From contig NZ_CP141799.1 of assembly GCF_035621475.1 (NCBI RefSeq), forward strand, positions 1,414,501 through 1,478,500: 64,000 bases of DNA, read 5' to 3'. The translations under genes were made by a program, and so were the position numbers. Shown here piece after piece: positions 17,236 through 26,779 of this stretch; within the stretch, counting starts at the first letter, position 1, and every line of letters starts with the position of its first letter. The stretch comes from Pseudomonas paeninsulae (GTDB lineage Bacteria > Pseudomonadota > Gammaproteobacteria > Pseudomonadales > Pseudomonadaceae). The notes beneath the pieces are model-generated. The model was given only the letters and a program-made list of their open reading frames with translations, was not told the origin of the DNA and searched no databases.

Positions 17236-18105
17236 ATGGCAGAGATTACTGCAGCATTAGTCAAGGAACTGCGTGAGCGCACTGGCGAAGGCATGATGGA
17301 TTGCAAAAAGGCCTTGACCAAGGCTGGCGGCGACATCGAGAAAGCCATTGATGAGATGCGTGCTTCCGGCGCGATCAAGGCAGCCAAGAAAGCAGGCAAC
17401 ATCGCTGCCGAAGGTGCTATCGCAGTCAAGGTTGCTGACGACGGCAAATCGGCCGTGATCCTTGAAGTTAACTCGCAAACCGACTTCCTGGCTCTGCAGG
17501 ACGACTTCAAGAATTTCGTCAACAGCAGCCTGGAAAAAGCCATCGCTGACAAGCTGACCGACGCTGCGCCGCTGATCGCCGCTCAGGAAACTGCGCGTGA
17601 AGCGCTGATCGCCAAAGTAGGCGAGAACGTCAATATTCGTCGCCTGGCCCGCGTTGAAGGCGACGTGGTCGGCGCTTACCTGCACGGTAACAAGATTGGT
17701 GTGGTTGTAGTTCTGAGCGGCGGTAACGCTGATCTGGCCAAGGACATCGCCATGCACGTGGCTGCCAGCAACCCAGAGTTCCTGCTGCCTACGGAAGTGT
17801 CCGCTGAAGCGATCGCACGCGAAAAAGCCGTGTTCATGAGCCTCAACGAAGACAAGATCAAGGGCAAGCCGGCTGAAATCGTCGAGAAGATGATTGGCGG
17901 TCGTATCCAGAAGTTCCTCGCGGAAGCCAGTCTGGTTGAGCAAGCCTTCGTTAAAGACCCGGAAATCAAGGTCGGTGCTCTGGCCAAGAAAGGCGGTGCT
18001 GAAATCGTTTCCTTCACCCGCTTCCAGGTCGGCGAAGGCATCGAGAAGCCGGTAGACAACTTCGCTGAAGAAGTTGCTGCACAACTGGCTGCCAGCAAGC
18101 AGTAA
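17236..18105 (+). CDS. tsf: Elongation factor Ts
   Basis: A 289-residue guanine-nucleotide exchange factor that recycles EF-Tu. The N-terminal UBA-like domain (ITAALVKELRERTGEGMMDCKKAL) is followed by the core with the conserved TDF motif (VNSQTDFLALQDDF near residue 80), which contacts EF-Tu. Length is normal. An AAGAGGAA ribosome-binding site precedes ATG 17236. It is separated from rpsB by a terminator and from pyrH by a weaker hairpin. Confidence 0.99.
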   Translation: MAEITAALVKELRERTGEGMMDCKKALTKAGGDIEKAIDEMRASGAIKAAKKAGNIAAEGAIAVKVADDGKSAVILEVNSQTDFLALQDDFKNFVNSSLEKAIADKLTDAAPLIAAQETAREALIAKVGENVNIRRLARVEGDVVGAYLHGNKIGVVVVLSGGNADLAKDIAMHVAASNPEFLLPTEVSAEAIAREKAVFMSLNEDKIKGKPAEIVEKMIGGRIQKFLAEASLVEQAFVKDPEIKVGALAKKGGAEIVSFTRFQVGEGIEKPVDNFAEEVAAQLAASKQ

Positions 18106-18128
18106 GACGCTTTATAGTTGTCGCCCCG

Positions 18129-18162
18129 AAGAGGCTGCCCGCATACGCGCGCGGCCTCTTTG
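18129..18162 (+). terminator. Likely terminator after tsf
   Basis: AAGAGGC (18129-18135) pairs with GCCTCTT (18154-18160) around a GC-rich 18-nt loop, ending in TTTG. It starts 24 bp after the tsf stop. The T-run is short, so termination may be partial. Confidence 0.55.
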
Positions 18163-18300
18163 TCAAATTGAGGGGCTGTCGGGCTGTTTGCTGCGCTGAT
18201 GGTAGGCGTAGCACAAAGGGCTCCGGGTGTTGTCAAAGCGCTCGATAAACCCGTGCCGCAAGGCGCGTAAAGAATTCAAACGCCGCAGGAGAGACTGGTT

Positions 18301-19044
18301 ATGGCTCAGCAGGTGAGTGGTCGTCAACCGCGCTATAAGCGCATTCTGCTCAAACTTAGCGGCGAGGCCCTGATGGGGTCGGAAGATTTCGGCATCGATC
18401 CCAAGGTGCTCGATCGCATGGCTTTGGAAGTTGGCCAGTTGGTGGGGATCGGCGTGCAGGTCGGCCTGGTCATCGGCGGTGGCAACCTCTTTCGTGGGGC
18501 GGCGCTCTCCGCAGCCGGCATGGATCGGGTGACTGGCGACCATATGGGGATGCTCGCGACCGTGATGAACGCCCTGGCCATGCGCGATGCGCTGGAACGT
18601 TCGAATATCCCGGCAATCGTGATGTCGGCGATTTCCATGGTTGGGGTGACCGATCACTACGACCGGCGCAAGGCGTTGCGTCACCTGAAAACCGGTGAGG
18701 TGGTGATCTTTGCCGCTGGCACCGGCAATCCGTTCTTCACCACCGATTCGGCCGCCTGCCTGCGGGCCATTGAGACCGATGCCGACGTGGTGTTGAAGGC
18801 GACCAAGGTGGACGGTGTGTACACTGCCGATCCGTTCAAGGATCCGCATGCAGAGAAGTTCGATCACCTGACTTACGATGAAGTGCTGGATCGCAAGCTT
18901 GGTGTGATGGATCTGACGGCCATCTGCTTGTGCCGTGATCACAAGATGCCGCTGCGCGTCTTCAATATGAATAAACCCGGTGCCCTGCTGAATATCGTGC
19001 TGGGCGGTGCCGAAGGTACTCTGATCGAGGAAAGTGAAAAATGA
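18301..19044 (+). CDS. pyrH: UMP kinase PyrH
   Basis: A 247-residue hexameric amino-acid-kinase-fold enzyme that phosphorylates UMP to UDP, the essential bacterial type. Motifs: [14 protein letters not shown] (ATP-binding N-terminus), [16 protein letters not shown] and [20 protein letters not shown]. The start is preceded by GCAGGAGAGAC. The stop overlaps the frr start by 4 bp, so pyrH and frr are translationally coupled. The 195-bp gap from tsf suggests a separate promoter, but I see no clear one. Confidence 0.99.
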   Translation: MAQQVSGRQPRYKRILLKLSGEALMGSEDFGIDPKVLDRMALEVGQLVGIGVQVGLVIGGGNLFRGAALSAAGMDRVTGDHMGMLATVMNALAMRDALERSNIPAIVMSAISMVGVTDHYDRRKALRHLKTGEVVIFAAGTGNPFFTTDSAACLRAIETDADVVLKATKVDGVYTADPFKDPHAEKFDHLTYDEVLDRKLGVMDLTAICLCRDHKMPLRVFNMNKPGALLNIVLGGAEGTLIEESEK

Positions 19045-19598
19045 TCAACGAGATCAAGAAAGATACCCAGGAACGTATGCAGAAGAGCCTGGATTCGCTG
19101 ACCCATGCTTTCAGTCGTATTCGTACCGGCCAGGCTCATCCAAGCATTCTGGGTGGCGTGATGGTGTCTTATTACGGTTCCGACACCCCCTTGAATCAGG
19201 TTGCCAACGTGACCGTCAAGGATTCCCGCACCCTGCAGGTTGTCGCGTTCGAGCGCGGCATGCTGGCTGCTGTCGACAAGGCGATCCAGAGTTCCGGTCT
19301 GGGCTTCAATCCGACCAACCTGGGCGAGTTGCTGCTGATTTCCATGCCGGCGCTGACCGAAGAAACCCGCAAGGGCTTCACCAAGCAGGCGCGTGATGCC
19401 GCGGAAGATGGCCGTATTGCCGTGCGCAATATCCGCCGTGATGCCTTGAGTCAGCTGAAAGATCTGGTCAAAGAGAAAGAAATCAGCGAAGACGAAGAGC
19501 GTCGTGCCGCCGATGATATCCAGAAGCTGACTGACAAGTTCGTGGCGGAAATCGAAGTGGCTGTGAAGCAGAAAGAAGCGGATCTGATGGCCGTTTAG
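19041..19598 (+). CDS. frr: Ribosome recycling factor
   Basis: A 185-residue protein that, with EF-G, splits post-termination ribosomes. It begins [20 protein letters not shown] and has the long helical hairpin sequence [11 protein letters not shown] and [15 protein letters not shown] typical of RRF. The ATG overlaps the pyrH TGA. uppS starts 16 bp downstream, in the standard Pseudomonas order. Confidence 0.99.
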   Translation: MINEIKKDTQERMQKSLDSLTHAFSRIRTGQAHPSILGGVMVSYYGSDTPLNQVANVTVKDSRTLQVVAFERGMLAAVDKAIQSSGLGFNPTNLGELLLISMPALTEETRKGFTKQARDAAEDGRIAVRNIRRDALSQLKDLVKEKEISEDEERRAADDIQKLTDKFVAEIEVAVKQKEADLMAV

Positions 19599-19614
19599 CG
19601 GTCAGGAGATCCTT

Positions 19615-20370
19615 ATGCACAAGACCATAGGCGGCGCTAAAGCGGCCGTGCCACGTCATGTGGCGATCATCATGGACGGTAATAACCGCTGGGCGCGCAA
19701 GCGTCTGTTGCCGGGAATTGCCGGGCATAAGGCTGGCGTCGATGCGGTGCGCGCGGTCATTGAGGTGTGCGCCGAGACCGGGGTCGAGGTGTTGACCCTG
19801 TTCGCCTTCTCCAGCGAGAACTGGCAGCGTCCAGCCGACGAGGTCGGGGCGCTGATGGAGTTGTTCCTCGGCGCGCTGCGCCGCGAGGCGAAGAAGCTCG
19901 ACGAGAACGGCATCAGTCTGCGCATCATTGGCGATCGCTCGCGCTTCCATCCGGAGCTGCAAGCCGCCATGCGTGAGGCTGAAGCCTTGACCGCTGGCGC
20001 CAAACGTTTCGTCCTGCAGATTGCCGCCAACTATGGCGGGCAGTGGGATATTGCGCAGGCGGCGCAGCGGCTCGCTCGCGAGGTTCAGGGCGGGCACTTG
20101 CGGCCTGAAAATATTACCCCCGAGCTGTTGCAGAGCTGTCTGGCGACCGGCGATTTGCCCTTGCCCGATTTGTGCATCCGTACGGGTGGCGAGCATCGCA
20201 TCAGTAATTTCCTGTTATGGCAGTTGGCCTACAGCGAGCTGTATTTCTCTGATCTGTTCTGGCCTGATTTCAAGCACGATGCCATGCGCAAGGCCTTGGC
20301 GGATTACGCCAAGCGCCAGCGGCGTTTTGGTCGATCCGCTGAACAGGTCGATGCCGAGGCGCGTGCCTGA
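19615..20370 (+). CDS. uppS: Undecaprenyl diphosphate synthase UppS
   Basis: A 251-residue cis-prenyltransferase that adds eight isopentenyl units to farnesyl diphosphate, giving the C55 lipid carrier for peptidoglycan and O-antigen. The catalytic Asp is D21 in HVAIIMDGNNRWARKR. Other family motifs are LTLFAFSSENWQRP and DLCIRTGGEHRISNFLLWQ. Ribosome-binding site AGGAGA precedes ATG 19615. The final A of its TGA is the first base of the cdsA ATG. Confidence 0.98.
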   Translation: MHKTIGGAKAAVPRHVAIIMDGNNRWARKRLLPGIAGHKAGVDAVRAVIEVCAETGVEVLTLFAFSSENWQRPADEVGALMELFLGALRREAKKLDENGISLRIIGDRSRFHPELQAAMREAEALTAGAKRFVLQIAANYGGQWDIAQAAQRLAREVQGGHLRPENITPELLQSCLATGDLPLPDLCIRTGGEHRISNFLLWQLAYSELYFSDLFWPDFKHDAMRKALADYAKRQRRFGRSAEQVDAEARA

Positions 20371-21185
20371 TGCTTAAACAACGGATCATGACTGCGTTGG
20401 TGTTACTGCCCATCGCCCTGGGCGGGTTCTTTCTGCTCGATGGTGCGGCCTTTGCGCTGTTCATTGGCGCCGTGGTCAGTCTGGGTGCCTGGGAGTGGGC
20501 GCGCCTGGCGGGCCTGGCCGGACAGCCGCTGCGAGTGGCCTATGCCGCAGGGGTTGCTGCGCTGTTATTCGGGCTCTATCAATTGCCGACATTGGCGCCC
20601 TGGCTGTTGCTGCTCGCTGTCGTCTGGTGGGCGCTGGCCACTGTGCTGGTGTTGAGCTATCCGGCCAGTAGCCGCTATTGGGCCGGGTTGCCGGGTCGGT
20701 TGTTGATCGGCTTGCTGATCCTGCTGCCGGCCTGGCAAGGCTTGGTGCTGTTCAAGCAGTGGCCACTGGCCAACGGTTTGATCCTGGCGGTGATGGTGCT
20801 GGTCTGGGGCGCGGATATTGGTGCCTATTTCACCGGCAAGGCCTTTGGCAAGCGCAAGCTGGCGCCGCGGGTCAGTCCGGGCAAAAGCTGGGAGGGCGTG
20901 ATTGGCGGCCTGATTACCAGCCTGCTGATCACCCTGGCGGTGGGGCTCTATAGGGACTGGTTCGCCAGTGAGTTGTTCATGGCGCTGGCGGGTGCGGCGC
21001 TGGTGGTGTCGATTTCGGTGGTCGGCGATCTGACCGAGAGCATGTTCAAGCGTCAGGCTGGGCTCAAGGACAGCAGCAATCTGCTGCCGGGACACGGCGG
21101 GGTGCTCGATCGCATCGACAGCCTGACCGCCGCCATTCCAATGTTCGCCGCGCTGTTGTGGCTGGCCGGTTGGGGTGCCCTGTGA
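20370..21185 (+). CDS. cdsA: Phosphatidate cytidylyltransferase CdsA
   Basis: A 271-residue integral membrane enzyme that makes CDP-diacylglycerol from phosphatidic acid and CTP for phospholipid synthesis. It has about eight hydrophobic segments and the C-terminal CdsA signature ([20 protein letters not shown] followed by GVLDRIDS), which carries the catalytic Lys and Asp residues. It overlaps uppS by 1 bp and dxr by 4 bp. Confidence 0.98.
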   Translation: MLKQRIMTALVLLPIALGGFFLLDGAAFALFIGAVVSLGAWEWARLAGLAGQPLRVAYAAGVAALLFGLYQLPTLAPWLLLLAVVWWALATVLVLSYPASSRYWAGLPGRLLIGLLILLPAWQGLVLFKQWPLANGLILAVMVLVWGADIGAYFTGKAFGKRKLAPRVSPGKSWEGVIGGLITSLLITLAVGLYRDWFASELFMALAGAALVVSISVVGDLTESMFKRQAGLKDSSNLLPGHGGVLDRIDSLTAAIPMFAALLWLAGWGAL

Positions 21186-22369
21186 GCCAGGTGCAGCAGA
21201 TTACAGTGCTCGGGGCCACGGGCTCCATCGGCCTCAGTACCCTCGATGTGATCGGCCGACACCCCGCGCGTTATCAAGTGTTTGCCTTGTCCGGCTTCAG
21301 CCGCCTGGTTGAGTTGGAGGCGCTGTGCATGATCTACCGGCCGCGCTATGCCGTGGTGCCGGATGAGCGCTCGGCGCGCCATCTGCAGGGTGGTTTGCAT
21401 GCGGCGGGCCTGGCGACGCGGGTGCTGTTCGGCGAACAGGGCCTGTGCGAAGTGGCCGCCCATCCCGAGGTGGATGCGGTGATGGCGGCTATTGTCGGCG
21501 CGGCTGGACTCAAGCCGACGCTGGCGGCAGTCGAGGCGGGCAAGAAGGTCCTGTTGGCCAACAAGGAGGCGCTGGTGATGTCCGGCGCCCTGTTTATCGA
21601 GGCGGTGCGGCGCAGCGGTGCGGTCTTGTTGCCCATCGACAGCGAACACAATGCAATCTTTCAGTGCTTGCCCGGCGATTATGCCCGCGGGCTGGAGCAA
21701 GTGGGCGTGCGGCGGATTTTGTTGACCGCATCCGGCGGCCCGTTCCGCGAAACGCCACTGGAACAGTTGCACGAGGTGACTCCCGAGCAAGCCTGCGCCC
21801 ATCCCAACTGGTCGATGGGGCGCAAGATCTCGGTGGATTCGGCGAGCATGATGAACAAGGGCCTCGAGTTGATCGAGGTCTGCTGGCTGTTCGACGCCAA
21901 GCCGGCGCAGGTCGAGGTGGTAATCCATCCGCAGAGCGTGATCCATTCGCTGGTCGACTATGTCGATGGTTCGGTGTTGGCGCAGCTGGGTAACCCGGAC
22001 ATGCGCACGCCGATCAGCCATGCCCTGGCCTGGCCACAGCGCATTGATTCGGGGGTGGCGCCGCTGGATCTGTTCGCCATCGCCCGGCTGGACTTCCATG
22101 CGCCGGACGAGCAGCGTTTTCCCTGCTTGCGACTGGCGCGCGAGGCGGCAGAGGCGGGCGGCAGTGTGCCGGCCATGCTCAATGCGGCCAATGAGGTGGC
22201 GGTGGCGGCCTTTCTCGAGCGGCGCATTCGCTTTCCCGAGATCGCGAGTATCATTGAGGCTGTGCTGAACGCCGAGCCGGGCGTTGCAGTCGAAAGTGTG
22301 GATGCAGTCCTGGCGGCAGATCGTCGAGCGCGTGTGCTTGCCGAGCAATGGCTGAATCGTCGTGGTTGA
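21182..22369 (+). CDS. dxr: 1-deoxy-D-xylulose 5-phosphate reductoisomerase Dxr
   Basis: A 395-residue NADPH-dependent enzyme, the first committed step of the MEP isoprenoid pathway. NADPH motif: [15 protein letters not shown] (about residues 9-23). Metal and substrate sites: [14 protein letters not shown] (Asp/Glu ligands), TASGGPFR, and [13 protein letters not shown]. The likely start is GTG 21182, which forms GTGA with the cdsA stop; the next in-frame Met lies far inside the protein. The same pathway is represented by ispD (41527) and ispF (45571) in this window. Confidence 0.97.
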   Translation: MSQVQQITVLGATGSIGLSTLDVIGRHPARYQVFALSGFSRLVELEALCMIYRPRYAVVPDERSARHLQGGLHAAGLATRVLFGEQGLCEVAAHPEVDAVMAAIVGAAGLKPTLAAVEAGKKVLLANKEALVMSGALFIEAVRRSGAVLLPIDSEHNAIFQCLPGDYARGLEQVGVRRILLTASGGPFRETPLEQLHEVTPEQACAHPNWSMGRKISVDSASMMNKGLELIEVCWLFDAKPAQVEVVIHPQSVIHSLVDYVDGSVLAQLGNPDMRTPISHALAWPQRIDSGVAPLDLFAIARLDFHAPDEQRFPCLRLAREAAEAGGSVPAMLNAANEVAVAAFLERRIRFPEIASIIEAVLNAEPGVAVESVDAVLAADRRARVLAEQWLNRRG

Positions 22370-22438
22370 TAAGCGCAAGCAGAACGCCGCATGGTTGGTC
22401 ATTTGCTGCGAGCACACCCCCAGTCGCGGAGAAGCTAG

Positions 22439-23791
22439 ATGAGTGCGCTCTATATGATTGTCGGTACCCTGGTTGCACTTGGGGTGCTGGTTACTTTTCA
22501 CGAGTTTGGTCACTTCTGGGTGGCGCGCCGCTGCGGGGTCAAGGTTCTGCGGTTCTCCGTGGGCTTCGGCACGCCGCTGGTGCGCTGGCATGATCGCCAG
22601 GGCACCGAGTTCGTCATCGCCGCCATTCCCCTGGGTGGCTACGTCAAGATGCTCGATGAGCGCGAAGGTGATGTGCCGCCCGAGCAGCTCGATCAATCGT
22701 TCAATCGCAAGAGCGTAGGTCAGCGTATTGCCATAGTGGCAGCGGGGCCGGTTGCCAACTTCCTGCTGGCCCTGGTGTTTTTCTGGGCGGTGGCGATGCT
22801 CGGCAGCCAGCAGGTGCGTCCGGTCATCGGCGCCGTTGAGGTCGGTAGTCTGGCGGCCGATGCCGGCTTGCAGGTTGGGCAGGAAATCGTTGCGGTCAAT
22901 GGTGAGCCGACCACTGGCTGGGCGGCGGTCAACCTGCAGTTGGTGCGGCGCCTGGGCGAAAGTGGCACCTTGAGTGTCGATGCCCGCGATCAGGGTTCCA
23001 CAACCGCTGGCCCGCGGCAAATCGTGCTGAAAGATTGGCTCAGGGGCGTTGAGGAGCCAAATCCGATCGCCGCCCTTGGCATTCGCCCCTGGCGCCCGGC
23101 GCTGTTGCCGGTGTTGGCGCAGCTGGATCCGAAAGGCCCGGCGCAGGCTGCCGGATTACTGGTTGGCGACCAGCTGCTGATGCTCAATGGCGAGCCGCTG
23201 GATGAGTGGCAGCAGCTGGTCGATCGCGTGCAGGCCATGCCGGCCGAAGCCGTAACCCTGCTGGTCAAGCGCGATGGGCGAGATATGCAAGTGGCCGTGA
23301 ACCTCGCCGCACGCGGAGAGGGTGAGGCCCGCAGAGGTTATCTGGGCGCGGGCGTTGCAGGTGTCGAGTGGCCAGCTGAGATGCTTCGCGAGGTCAGTTT
23401 CGGGCCGCTGGAGGCCGTGGCTGAGGGCTTTCGGCGTACCTGGACGATGAGTCTGCTGACCCTCGACTCGCTGAAGAAAATGCTGTTTGGCGAGCTCTCG
23501 GTAAAAAACTTGAGCGGGCCGATAACCATTGCTAAAGTGGCGGGCGCTTCGGCCGAGTCGGGCTTGGGGGATTTTCTCAACTTCCTCGCCTACTTGAGCA
23601 TAAGTCTGGGGGTTCTCAATTTGTTGCCAATCCCTGTGCTGGATGGGGGGCATCTGCTTTATTACCTGGTCGAGTGGGTGCGTGGTCGTCCACTGTCGGA
23701 ACGGGTGCAGGGTTGGGGGATGCAGATTGGTATCAGTTTGGTGATCGGGGTGATGTTGCTGGCCTTGATCAACGACCTGGGTCGACTGTAG
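22439..23791 (+). CDS. rseP: Site-2 intramembrane protease RseP (MucP)
   Basis: A 450-residue inner-membrane zinc metalloprotease that performs the second cut of the anti-sigma factor (MucA/RseA), releasing the envelope-stress sigma factor AlgU. The HEXXH zinc motif is HEFGH (residues 21-25) in the first membrane helix. Two PDZ domains follow (about 115-200 and 205-300), and the second catalytic motif LPIPVLDGGHLLYYL lies near residue 395. In Pseudomonas it controls alginate and membrane stress. It is followed by a terminator-like hairpin (23808-23837) before bamA. Confidence 0.98.
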   Translation: MSALYMIVGTLVALGVLVTFHEFGHFWVARRCGVKVLRFSVGFGTPLVRWHDRQGTEFVIAAIPLGGYVKMLDEREGDVPPEQLDQSFNRKSVGQRIAIVAAGPVANFLLALVFFWAVAMLGSQQVRPVIGAVEVGSLAADAGLQVGQEIVAVNGEPTTGWAAVNLQLVRRLGESGTLSVDARDQGSTTAGPRQIVLKDWLRGVEEPNPIAALGIRPWRPALLPVLAQLDPKGPAQAAGLLVGDQLLMLNGEPLDEWQQLVDRVQAMPAEAVTLLVKRDGRDMQVAVNLAARGEGEARRGYLGAGVAGVEWPAEMLREVSFGPLEAVAEGFRRTWTMSLLTLDSLKKMLFGELSVKNLSGPITIAKVAGASAESGLGDFLNFLAYLSISLGVLNLLPIPVLDGGHLLYYLVEWVRGRPLSERVQGWGMQIGISLVIGVMLLALINDLGRL

Positions 23792-23807
23792 ACCGTTACT
23801 GAATTAC

Positions 23808-23837
23808 AAATCTGTCGCCTTGGGCGGCAGATTTTTT
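23808..23837 (+). terminator. Terminator-like hairpin between rseP and bamA
   Basis: AAATCTGTCGCC (23808-23819) pairs with GGCGGCAGATTT (23823-23834) over 12 bp with one T-G wobble, 3-nt loop, followed by further Ts (23835-23837). It lies 17 bp after the rseP stop and 28 bp before the bamA ATG, inside what is usually considered one operon. Confidence 0.8.
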
Positions 23838-23865
23838 ATTGTCAGTTGGAATAAGAAAGGACTTC

Positions 23866-26226
23866 ATGAAACGTCTGCTGCTACCTGCGGTGCTTGCCGC
23901 ATTGATGATCGCCGAAGTTCACGCCGAGTCCTTCACCATCTCCGATATCCGCGTCAATGGCCTGCAGCGTGTGTCTGCGGGCAGCGTATTCGGTGCCTTG
24001 CCGCTCAATGTCGGTGAAGAGGCTGATGACCGCTCGCTGGTGGAGGCAACTCGTGGCCTGTTCAAAACCGGTTTCTTCCAGGATATCCAACTCGGCCGTG
24101 ATGGTGACGTGCTGGTCATTACCGTGGTGGAGCGGCCGTCGATTTCCGGCATCGAGATCGACGGTAACAAGGCCATCAGCAGCGAAGACCTGCTTAAGGG
24201 ACTGAATCAGTCCGGGCTGGCCGAAGGCGAGATCTTCCAGCGTGCGACCCTCGAAGGTGTGCGTAACGAACTGCAGCGCCAATATGTGGCCCAGGGACGT
24301 TACTCGGCCGAAATCGAAACCGAAGTGATTCCGCAGCCGCGTAACCGCGTGGCGCTGAAAATCAATATCAATGAAGGCACGGTCGCCGCCATCCAGCACA
24401 TCAATGTGGTGGGCAACAGCGCCTTCGCCGACGAAGACCTGATCGATCTGTTCGAGCTGAAGACCAGCAACTGGCTGTCGTTCTTCAGAAACGACGACAA
24501 GTATGCCCGCGAAAAGCTTTCCGGTGACCTGGAGCGTCTGCGCTCCTACTACCTGGATCGCGGCTACATCAATATGGATATTTCCTCGACCCAGGTGTCC
24601 ATTACCCCGGACAAGAAACACGTCTACATCACCGTCAACATCGACGAAGGCCAGAAGTACAGCGTGCGTGAGGTGAAGCTCTCCGGTGACTTGAAGGTGC
24701 CGGAAGAAGACATCAGGTCGTTGCTGCTGGTACAGGAAGGTCAGGTTTTCTCGCGCAAGGTGATGACCACCACCTCCGAACTGATCACTCGCCGTCTGGG
24801 TAACGAGGGCTACACCTTCGCCAACGTCAACGGTTTGCCGGAAGCGCATGATGAAGACAACACGGTCTCCATTACCTTCGTCATCGATCCGGGTAAGCGT
24901 GCTTACGTCAACCGCATCAACTTCCGTGGCAACACCAAGTCGGAAGACGAAGTGCTGCGCCGTGAAATGCGCCAGATCGAAGGCGGCTGGGCTTCGACCT
25001 ACCTGATCGATCAGTCGAAAACCCGTCTGGAGCGCTTGGGCTTCTTCAAGGAAGTCAACGTCGAAACCCCACAAGTGCCGGGCACCGACGACCAGATCGA
25101 CGTCAACTACAGCGTCGAAGAGCAGGCGTCCGGTTCGATCACCGCCAGCGTCGGTTTCGCCCAGAACGCCGGTCTGATCCTCGGTGGCTCGATCACCCAG
25201 AACAACTTCCTCGGGACGGGTAACAAAGTCAGCGTCGGCTTGACCCGCAGCGAATTCCAGGAACGCTACAACTTCGGTTTCGTCGACCCCTACTGGACTG
25301 CCGATGGCGTCAGTTTGGGCTACAACGCCTTCTATCGCACCACTGACTACGACGAACTCGACACCGATGTGTCCAGCTATGCGGTGGACAGTTATGGCGT
25401 TGGCGCCAGCATCGGTTACCCGATCAGCGAAACCTCGCGCCTGACCTATGGCCTGACGGCTCAGCAGGATGACATCAGCACTGGTGTGTTCACGGTCGAT
25501 GAGATCTTCGATTTCCTCGAACAGGAAGGCGACAGCTACCTGAACCTCAAGGCCTCGGTGGGCTGGTCGGAGTCGACCCTCAATCGCGGCGTCATGGCCA
25601 CCCGTGGCCATTCCCAGAGCCTGGTGTTCGAAACCACGGTGCCGGGTAGCGACCTGTCGTTCTACAAGCTCGACTACCGTGGCCAGGTGTTCAAGCCGCT
25701 GAGCGACAACTACAGCCTTCGCTTCCACACCCAGCTGGGCTATGGCGATAGTTACGGCTCGACTGCCGAGCTGCCGTTCTACGAGCACTACTATGCTGGC
25801 GGTTTCGGCTCGGTACGCGGTTTCGAGGACAGCAGTCTGGGCCCGCGTAGCACGCCAAGTACAGGTACCAAGCCGGGCACTCAGCTCGATCCCGATCAGG
25901 ATCCGTTGCCGTTCGGTGGTAATGTGCTGATCCAGGGTGGCGTCGAATTGCTGTTCCCGATGCCGTTCGTCAAGGATCAGCGTTCGCTGCGTACCGCACT
26001 GTTCTGGGACGTAGGTAACGTGTTCGACACCAACTGCAGTGCCAGCCAGGAAGCCCTTAGCGACAGCTGTAGCTTGGATGCTGGGAGTCTCGCCAGCTCC
26101 GTGGGTGTGGGCCTGACTTGGATCACCGCGCTGGGGCCGTTGAGTTTCAGCCTGGCCATGCCGGTCGTCAAACCGGACGACGCCGACACTCAGGTATTCC
26201 AGTTCTCCCTCGGTCAGACGTTCTAA
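23866..26226 (+). CDS. bamA: Outer-membrane protein assembly factor BamA
   Basis: A 786-residue essential Omp85 protein that folds and inserts beta-barrel proteins into the outer membrane. Signal peptide MKRLLLPAVLAALMIAEVHA, five POTRA domains to about residue 420, then the 16-strand barrel ending in aromatic QVFQFSLGQTF. The conserved VRGF motif lies in the loop 6 region (GFGSVRGFEDSSLGPRS). I chose ATG 23866 because it opens the signal peptide; a GTG nine codons upstream is weaker. skp follows after 47 bp. Confidence 0.98.
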   Translation: MKRLLLPAVLAALMIAEVHAESFTISDIRVNGLQRVSAGSVFGALPLNVGEEADDRSLVEATRGLFKTGFFQDIQLGRDGDVLVITVVERPSISGIEIDGNKAISSEDLLKGLNQSGLAEGEIFQRATLEGVRNELQRQYVAQGRYSAEIETEVIPQPRNRVALKININEGTVAAIQHINVVGNSAFADEDLIDLFELKTSNWLSFFRNDDKYAREKLSGDLERLRSYYLDRGYINMDISSTQVSITPDKKHVYITVNIDEGQKYSVREVKLSGDLKVPEEDIRSLLLVQEGQVFSRKVMTTTSELITRRLGNEGYTFANVNGLPEAHDEDNTVSITFVIDPGKRAYVNRINFRGNTKSEDEVLRREMRQIEGGWASTYLIDQSKTRLERLGFFKEVNVETPQVPGTDDQIDVNYSVEEQASGSITASVGFAQNAGLILGGSITQNNFLGTGNKVSVGLTRSEFQERYNFGFVDPYWTADGVSLGYNAFYRTTDYDELDTDVSSYAVDSYGVGASIGYPISETSRLTYGLTAQQDDISTGVFTVDEIFDFLEQEGDSYLNLKASVGWSESTLNRGVMATRGHSQSLVFETTVPGSDLSFYKLDYRGQVFKPLSDNYSLRFHTQLGYGDSYGSTAELPFYEHYYAGGFGSVRGFEDSSLGPRSTPSTGTKPGTQLDPDQDPLPFGGNVLIQGGVELLFPMPFVKDQRSLRTALFWDVGNVFDTNCSASQEALSDSCSLDAGSLASSVGVGLTWITALGPLSFSLAMPVVKPDDADTQVFQFSLGQTF

Positions 26227-26273
26227 GCGTCCGATTACTGAACTACTACAACAGTTTTTGCAGGAGTTGCACC

Positions 26274-26777
26274 GTGCGTAAGTTGACCCAACTGGTTCTG
26301 TTAAGCGTGGCCCTGCTGGCGACCCCAGCATTTGCCGAAATGAAAGTAGCAGTACTCAATTACCAAATGGCGCTGCTCGAGTCCGATGCGGCCAAGCGCT
26401 ATGCGGTCGATGCCGAGAAAAAATTCGGCCCGCAGCTGAGCAAGCTCAAGACCCTGGAAAGCGATGCCAAGCGCATCCAGGATCGCATCGTCAAAGATGG
26501 CGAAAAAATGCAGACCGCCGAGCGTGAGCGTCTGGAGCTGGAATTCAAGCAGAAGGCCCGCGATTTCCAGTTTCAGTCCAAAGAGCTGAACGAATCCAAG
26601 GCAGTTGCCGATCGCGAGATGCTGAAAAAGCTCAAGCCGAACCTGGATAAAGCCGTGGAAGAAGTGATCAAGAAAGGTAACTTCGACCTGGTGCTCGAGC
26701 GCGGTGCGGTGATCGATGTCAAGCCCCAGTTCGACATCACTCTGCAGGTTATCGAGCGCATGAATCAGCTGCGCTGA
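26274..26777 (+). CDS. skp: Periplasmic chaperone Skp/OmpH family
   Basis: A 167-residue protein with signal peptide ([20 protein letters not shown]) and a highly charged coiled-coil body (residues about 40-130), the jellyfish-like trimeric chaperone for outer-membrane proteins. Start is GTG 26274 with CAGGAG upstream; the frame is open further left but those codons are antisense-like overlap with bamA. It precedes lpxD by 2 bp, which fits bamA-skp-lpxD coupling. Confidence 0.95.
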   Translation: MRKLTQLVLLSVALLATPAFAEMKVAVLNYQMALLESDAAKRYAVDAEKKFGPQLSKLKTLESDAKRIQDRIVKDGEKMQTAERERLELEFKQKARDFQFQSKELNESKAVADREMLKKLKPNLDKAVEEVIKKGNFDLVLERGAVIDVKPQFDITLQVIERMNQLR

Positions 26778-26779
26778 TC

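Noticed and set aside
21053..23020. 655-codon frame on the minus strand opposite dxr and rseP
   Set aside because: It is a shadow rich in His, Arg and Gln, with no start site or motifs.
23881..26331. 816-codon frame on the minus strand opposite bamA
   Set aside because: It mirrors the codon bias of bamA, with Val/His/Asp-rich low-complexity product.
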